NCBI GenBank assembly: GCA_013112715.1
Contig: JABFGB010000010.1
Coordinates: forward strand, 1 to 64,000
Source of the DNA: Chloroflexota bacterium
Lineage (GTDB): Bacteria > Chloroflexota > Anaerolineae > Aggregatilineales > J027
Direction: 5' to 3'
DNA length: 64,000 nt
Notes under the pieces: model-generated
Told to the model about the DNA's origin: nothing
Databases searched by the model: none
Seen by the model: only the letters and a program-made list of their open reading frames with translations
In this document: in pieces, positions 59,854 to 64,000 of the stretch
How positions within the stretch are numbered: position 1 is the first letter of the stretch
Layout of the letters: the number at the start of each line of letters is the position of its first letter
Program-made: the position numbers and the translations under genes

Positions 59854-60070
59854 TCACAAAAATATCTTCGTTGGCGACGACATCGGCGGCATAGGCAATC
59901 GCCGCGTAAATATCATCAGGAGTCAGACGCGGATGAGCCTCTATTATTTCACTAATTGTTAGGCCATCACCGAGTTCACGCAAAACTTGTTCGACAGACA
60001 GGCGTGTCCCTTTAATGACGGGTTTGCCTACCATGACACGCGGGTTGACAGTAATGCGTTCGTGCTTCAT
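59822..60070 (-). CDS. DUF433 antitoxin of the DUF5615 pair
   Basis: 82 residues from ATG 60070; a longer frame runs into the nuoN gene. DUF433 motifs: ITVNPRVMVGKPVIKGTRLSVEQVLRELGDGLTISEIIEAHPRLTPDDIYAAIAYAADVV. Its 3' end overlaps the DUF5615 gene by 20-32 bases, the usual order of antitoxin then toxin. CAGGT lies just before the ATG. As the toxin is probably inactive, this may be a relic or supply antitoxin to homologues. Confidence 0.9.
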   Translation of the reverse strand: MKHERITVNPRVMVGKPVIKGTRLSVEQVLRELGDGLTISEIIEAHPRLTPDDIYAAIAYAADVVANEDIFVSEPDDAISGR

Positions 60071-60099
60071 TACCTGATGCCTCACAAAAAAAACTCGTT

Positions 60100-61626
60100 C
60101 TATCGGCCCACAATCGCAAGTGTTACATCGCGGGCAAGGTCGGTCATGATGTAGGGCAGAATCCCCAGAATCAATGTGCCCATCGCCGTTACCCACAGCG
60201 CCGAACGGAGAGCCAGTGGTTGTTTATCGGCAACCGGGTGGGCATCCCCTTCGACCATATACATATTCACGATCACGCGCAAATAGTAGTAGGCGGAAAC
60301 CACACTCGCCAACACACCAATAACCGCCAACACTTCAAGATTGGCTTCCAGCGCGGCCTTGAATACAAAGAATTTGCCAATGAAACCAGCGGTTAATGGC
60401 ACACCCGTCAGACTGAGCATAAAAATGGTCATGGCGGCAGCAAGCAGAGGGCTGTGCTGCGCGAGGCCTTTGGTATCGTTCAGAGTAATGGTATTACGTT
60501 CGCTGCGTTCCAACGCGATGACGACGGCAAATGCCCCAATATTGGTAAAGGTATAGGCCATCAGATAGACCAGCGCGGCTTGGGCGGAGCTATCCCCGAC
60601 ACCAAACGTACCCCCGGCTGCAATCGCAATCAGGATGTACCCGCCGTGCGCGATGCTCGAATAGGCCAGCATACGCTTGAGGTCAGTTTGAGTAATGGCG
60701 ACAAAATTGCCCAAAATGAGGGTCAAGACCGCGATTACCTGTACCGAATCCTGCCAGACATCAATCGCTTTGCCCTGTGAGGCGGATACAACGGCAAGCC
60801 CCGTTACCAGTACACGCAGCATGGCGGCGAACCCACCCGTTTTGGCGGTCACACTCATGAACGCGGTCACGGGGGTAGGCGCACCCTGATACACGTCGGG
60901 TTGCCACATGTGGAACGGTACAGCGCCGACCTTGAAGCCAAGCGCGATTAGCACCATAGCAATGCCAATTAGCAGGGTAAACTGACCCGCGCCTTCGCCT
61001 TCGAGAATATCAACGGCGGTTTGCCAGACATTGACCAATTCAAAACTGCCCGTCGCACCATAAATCAGGGCGATGCCGTAAACCAGAAAGCCGGATGAGA
61101 ACGCGCCAAGCAAGAAATACTTCATGGCGCTTTCTTCGCTTTCCAGCATGGGGCGGCGGAACCCGGAGAGGATGTACAGTGGAATCGAGAGCAGTTCAAG
61201 CGCGATGAAGATCATCACCAGATTCCGGGACGACCCCATCAACATCGCACCCAGCGTACTGAAGAGTATCAGGGTGTAAAATTCACCGCGTTCTGTACCT
61301 GTGCGTTCCAAATAATCATACGACACCATAATGCCGATGATGCCTGCCATGAGGGAAATGACATTCACCACATGGGTGAACTGATCTACCACAAATATGC
61401 CCTCAAAGGCAGTGGATTTGTCGCCGATTTCGACACCCGATGCTTGGAGCAGGGCAATCAAAAGCGAAACGCCCAAGCCTATCCCTGCCAATGCCGCTGT
61501 ATAGACCTTTTTATCTTTGGGAATGAACAGGTCGGCAACCAGCAAAATGCAGGTGCCAAAAGCCAGCGCCATCATTGGCAGCGCGGCCCAGATATTCAAT
61601 TCATCAAACGTGGGGGTTGAAAACAT
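60100..61626 (-). CDS. nuoN: NADH-quinone oxidoreductase subunit N
   Basis: 508 residues, about 14 helices. Diagnostic stretches: SRNLVMIFIALELLSIPLYILSGFRR, SAMKYFLLGAFSSGFLVYGIALIYG, FKVGAVPFHMWQPDVYQGAPTPVTAFMSVTAKTGGFA with the proton-channel Lys, and LKRMLAYSSIAHGGYILIA. One of three antiporter-like subunits of complex I that pump protons. The gene is last in the minus-strand order nuoL-nuoM-nuoN. Confidence 0.97.
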   Translation of the reverse strand: MFSTPTFDELNIWAALPMMALAFGTCILLVADLFIPKDKKVYTAALAGIGLGVSLLIALLQASGVEIGDKSTAFEGIFVVDQFTHVVNVISLMAGIIGIMVSYDYLERTGTERGEFYTLILFSTLGAMLMGSSRNLVMIFIALELLSIPLYILSGFRRPMLESEESAMKYFLLGAFSSGFLVYGIALIYGATGSFELVNVWQTAVDILEGEGAGQFTLLIGIAMVLIALGFKVGAVPFHMWQPDVYQGAPTPVTAFMSVTAKTGGFAAMLRVLVTGLAVVSASQGKAIDVWQDSVQVIAVLTLILGNFVAITQTDLKRMLAYSSIAHGGYILIAIAAGGTFGVGDSSAQAALVYLMAYTFTNIGAFAVVIALERSERNTITLNDTKGLAQHSPLLAAAMTIFMLSLTGVPLTAGFIGKFFVFKAALEANLEVLAVIGVLASVVSAYYYLRVIVNMYMVEGDAHPVADKQPLALRSALWVTAMGTLILGILPYIMTDLARDVTLAIVGR

Positions 61627-61710
61627 AGCCCTTATTTACCCCTGCGAAATTTTGACCGAAGCTAAATCGAAAATTTGAAAAGGGGCAGTCCGAAAACCAC
61701 CCCATGATTG

Positions 61711-63246
61711 CTATTTACCGGCGACGGCAACTGTATGGACAAAGTTGACCAAGTGTCCAACCGAGCCATCCATCAATTCAAAGAAGGGACTGGGATAGAG
61801 GCCGATCACAAAAATCATGATGACCAGCGGCACCAACGCGCCAAGCTCGGTCCAGTTCTTGCTCCATGTCAGGTCTTCGAGTTCCTGATTTTCTTTCTTG
61901 TCCAGCGGCCCCATAAAGACCTTGTTGAACATGAATAGGGTATATACGGCGGCCAAAATCACACCGAGCGTGGCGACAGCGGTAAACCAGATGCTCAACA
62001 CATCGGAACTGGCAGAGCCAAGCAGAATAGTGAATTCACCGACGAAGCCGTTCAAACTGGGGAGGCCCATGCTGGACAGCGAAATCACCAGCGCGATACC
62101 GCTGAATACGGGCATGACCTTCCAGATACCACCGAAGGCGTTAATCGCTTTGGTGTGGCGGCGGTCATACAAAATCCCGACCAGCGCGAACAAACCACCC
62201 GTGCTGATGCCGTGATTCACCATTTGCAGCACCGCGCCTTGTACCCCACTGCTAGTCAGCGAGAAAATGCCCAATACCACAAAACCGAGGTGGCTGACCG
62301 AGGTATAGGCGACCAATTTCTTGACATCGGTTTGAGCATAGGCCACCCACGCGCCGTATATAATGCCGATCACCGCGAGGGCTGCAATCCAAGGGGCAAA
62401 ATCGGCGGCGGCATTCGGGAAAAAGCCCAGATTAAACCGGATCAACCCATATGTCCCCAATTTCAGCAAGATACCCGCTAGGATGATTGAACCAGCAGTG
62501 GGGGCTTGGACGTGGGCATCCGGCAGCCATGAGTGCAGCGGCCACAGCGGAACTTTGATGGCGAACGCGATGAAGAAGCCCAAGAAGAGCAGGCGTTCCG
62601 TGTCGGTGCCAAAGCTCAACGCGCCGCTTTGCACCATCTCGGTAATCACCTTTACGTCGAATGTGCCTGCTTCGTTCCCCAGCCACAAAATCGCCAGCAG
62701 CATCAGAATGGAGCCAGCCATCGTGTACAGGAAGAACTTGACCGCCGCATAGCGCCGTTCTTCACCGCCCCAAATTCCGACGAGGAAGTACATCGGGACA
62801 AGGGTTAGTTCCCAAAACACATAGAACAAGAACATGTCCTGCGCCACGAACACACCGAGCATCGCAAATTCGATGAGCAGCATAAACAGGTAGTAGAGCC
62901 GTATGCGTTCGTGGATCATGTTGAAGGAAATCAGGATTGATAGGGGCATGATGAAGGTGGTCAACATGACCAACCAAATACTAATGCCATCTATCCCGAC
63001 ATGATAATAAATCCCAAAGGTGGGAATCCATTCGGCAATGTGCTCTGATTGCAGCCCGGTTTCGTCACTCTTAAATTGGGCCAGCAGCAAAATGGAGAAG
63101 CCGAGGGTAATGAGAGAGGTAATCAACGCCCCCCATTTAATCCGCTCATCACTCAGCTTGTTTAAAAACAGCAGAATGAAAAAGCCGACCATCGGCGCAA
63201 AGAGAGTGACGCTTGTTAGCGAAACGCCTGTTGTTTCGAGTTGCAT
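61711..63246 (-). CDS. nuoM: NADH-quinone oxidoreductase subunit M
   Basis: 511 residues. Key motifs: MFLFYVFWELTLVPMYFLVGIWGGEERRYAAVKFFLYT with the buried Glu, KVPLWPLHSWLPDAHVQAPTAGSIILAGILLKLGTYGLIRFNL, and VKKLVAYTSVSHLGFVVLGI. It is an antiporter-like proton-pumping subunit of complex I. 84 bases separate it from nuoN and 21 from nuoL. Confidence 0.97.
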   Translation of the reverse strand: MQLETTGVSLTSVTLFAPMVGFFILLFLNKLSDERIKWGALITSLITLGFSILLLAQFKSDETGLQSEHIAEWIPTFGIYYHVGIDGISIWLVMLTTFIMPLSILISFNMIHERIRLYYLFMLLIEFAMLGVFVAQDMFLFYVFWELTLVPMYFLVGIWGGEERRYAAVKFFLYTMAGSILMLLAILWLGNEAGTFDVKVITEMVQSGALSFGTDTERLLFLGFFIAFAIKVPLWPLHSWLPDAHVQAPTAGSIILAGILLKLGTYGLIRFNLGFFPNAAADFAPWIAALAVIGIIYGAWVAYAQTDVKKLVAYTSVSHLGFVVLGIFSLTSSGVQGAVLQMVNHGISTGGLFALVGILYDRRHTKAINAFGGIWKVMPVFSGIALVISLSSMGLPSLNGFVGEFTILLGSASSDVLSIWFTAVATLGVILAAVYTLFMFNKVFMGPLDKKENQELEDLTWSKNWTELGALVPLVIMIFVIGLYPSPFFELMDGSVGHLVNFVHTVAVAGK

Positions 63247-63267
63247 CCGTCAATAACTCCCAGCAAC

Positions 63268-64000
63268 CTAAATTCCCAGCAGATCACGCAGCGTGGGAAG
63301 CAGAATAATTACGATGACTAACAGTACGCCCATCATCAGAGAGAGCGCATAGGTACGCACATAGCCTGTTTGGGTCTTACGCAGCCGTGATGCCGCCGCC
63401 AAAACACCTGTTGCCAGCGACATAAACCCTTTGTCCACCACTTGGCGATCAATCGGTTGGCTGATGACATCCGCCGCGCCTTGGAAGCCTTGCCCAATGA
63501 TGCGGTCATGGAAGAAGTTGTGCCAGAAATCCCAGTCAATAGTATTGGCAAGGAATCGCGCTGCCCCTTGGAAAGGATAGACGATGTATTTGAAATAGGC
63601 TTCGTCCCAATAGAGTTTGGCATTTGAGAGGGCAAACAAGGGTTGGTATTGCCCTGTCTCCAACGGGTCTTTTTCCATTGGAATAGGCATTGGCTTACGA
63701 TAGATCGAGTCCGCTATGCCAATCATGGCTAGGGCGATACCCGTCGCTAGAATTGCCATAAACCAATTAAACGAGCCAGCATGAGCATGGATGACACTTT
63801 CTTCAAGGAACAGCGTGAAGCGGTGTTCTCCGAAGAGCCAGCCAAACAATGGGAAGCCTTTTGGCGCGTTAATAATGAACCCAATAAGGAACGTCCCTAT
63901 CGCTAAAATCGCCAGCGGGGTTGTCATCAAGGCCGAACTTTCTGGAGCATGTTCAGCGGCAGCCGTGCGCGGTTTGCCAAAAAATACGAGGCAGATTTGA
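63268..64000 (-). CDS. nuoL: NADH-quinone oxidoreductase subunit L, C-terminal part
   Basis: The frame stays open to the window edge, reading back through LVFFGKPRTAAAEHAPESSALMTTPLAILAIGTFLIGFI, so the 5' part is missing. The visible 243 residues cover the last membrane helices and the long lateral helix typical of NuoL (about KYIVYPFQGAARFLANTIDWDFWHNFFHDRIIG), ending with a final hydrophobic anchor (LSLMMGVLLVIVIILLPTL). Confidence 0.95.
   Translation of the reverse strand, partial: QICLVFFGKPRTAAAEHAPESSALMTTPLAILAIGTFLIGFIINAPKGFPLFGWLFGEHRFTLFLEESVIHAHAGSFNWFMAILATGIALAMIGIADSIYRKPMPIPMEKDPLETGQYQPLFALSNAKLYWDEAYFKYIVYPFQGAARFLANTIDWDFWHNFFHDRIIGQGFQGAADVISQPIDRQVVDKGFMSLATGVLAAASRLRKTQTGYVRTYALSLMMGVLLVIVIILLPTLRDLLGI

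Overview
The window looks like a chromosomal segment of a Chloroflexota bacterium, probably of the Anaerolineae (inference, no rRNA present). The signs are many envelope proteins with Thr/Pro-rich TPT-type stalks, paired LysM-M23 peptidases, Hanks-type Ser/Thr kinases carrying TPR or extracellular domains, DUF4013, DUF6391, DUF433 and DUF5615 proteins, moderate GC, and many short dispersed palindromes. No tRNA, rRNA or CRISPR array was seen.

Layout. 1-0.6 kb: end of an IS5-type transposase abutting the C-terminal methyltransferase half of an Ada-like repair protein, apparently cut by the insertion. 0.7-4.1 kb: MacB/LolD-type ABC ATPase and double FtsX permease. 4.3-7.1 kb: secreted beta-propeller, then small proteins including two tandem paralogous pairs. 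7.1-12.5 kb: B12-type radical SAM protein, lipid-linked sugar flippase, SH3 lipoprotein and a HEAT-repeat membrane protein. 12.5-17.3 kb: PAS/GAF histidine kinase and ClpB. 18-25 kb: tandem LysM-M23 peptidases, a lipoprotein translationally coupled to a catalytically degenerate TrpC-like protein, and a class A penicillin-binding protein. 25.5-27.3 kb: bifunctional nuclease and PHP phosphoesterase.

27.4-27.8 kb is a gene-free stretch with 14 DnaA-type boxes, many spaced exactly 11 bp apart: a strong oriC candidate. 28-36 kb: cNMP-binding protein, Hsp20, Lon, a stand-alone receiver, a PHP-AlbA_2 fusion and a GT39-like membrane glycosyltransferase. 36-44 kb: small membrane proteins, Thr-dehydratase-like enzyme, TolB-like propeller, M20 and M16 peptidases, cyclophilin. 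44.8-56.9 kb is a signalling/proteostasis block: a membrane-anchored AAA ATPase, an operon of ClpA/C-type unfoldase, TPR-kinase and FHA protein, a membrane glycosyltransferase and a receptor kinase. 57-60 kb: xseA, a lone DUF433 antitoxin, a frameshifted lipoprotein and a DUF433/DUF5615 toxin-antitoxin pair whose toxin has an in-frame stop. 60.1-64 kb: complex I genes nuoN, nuoM and partial nuoL on the minus strand.

The most unusual signals are the phased DnaA-box array, the TrpC-like protein lacking most catalytic residues, the ClpC-kinase-FHA operon with its three-TPR super-repeat, the PHP-AlbA_2 fusion, the two disrupted genes near 59.5 kb, and palindromic repeats that have entered two coding sequences in frame.
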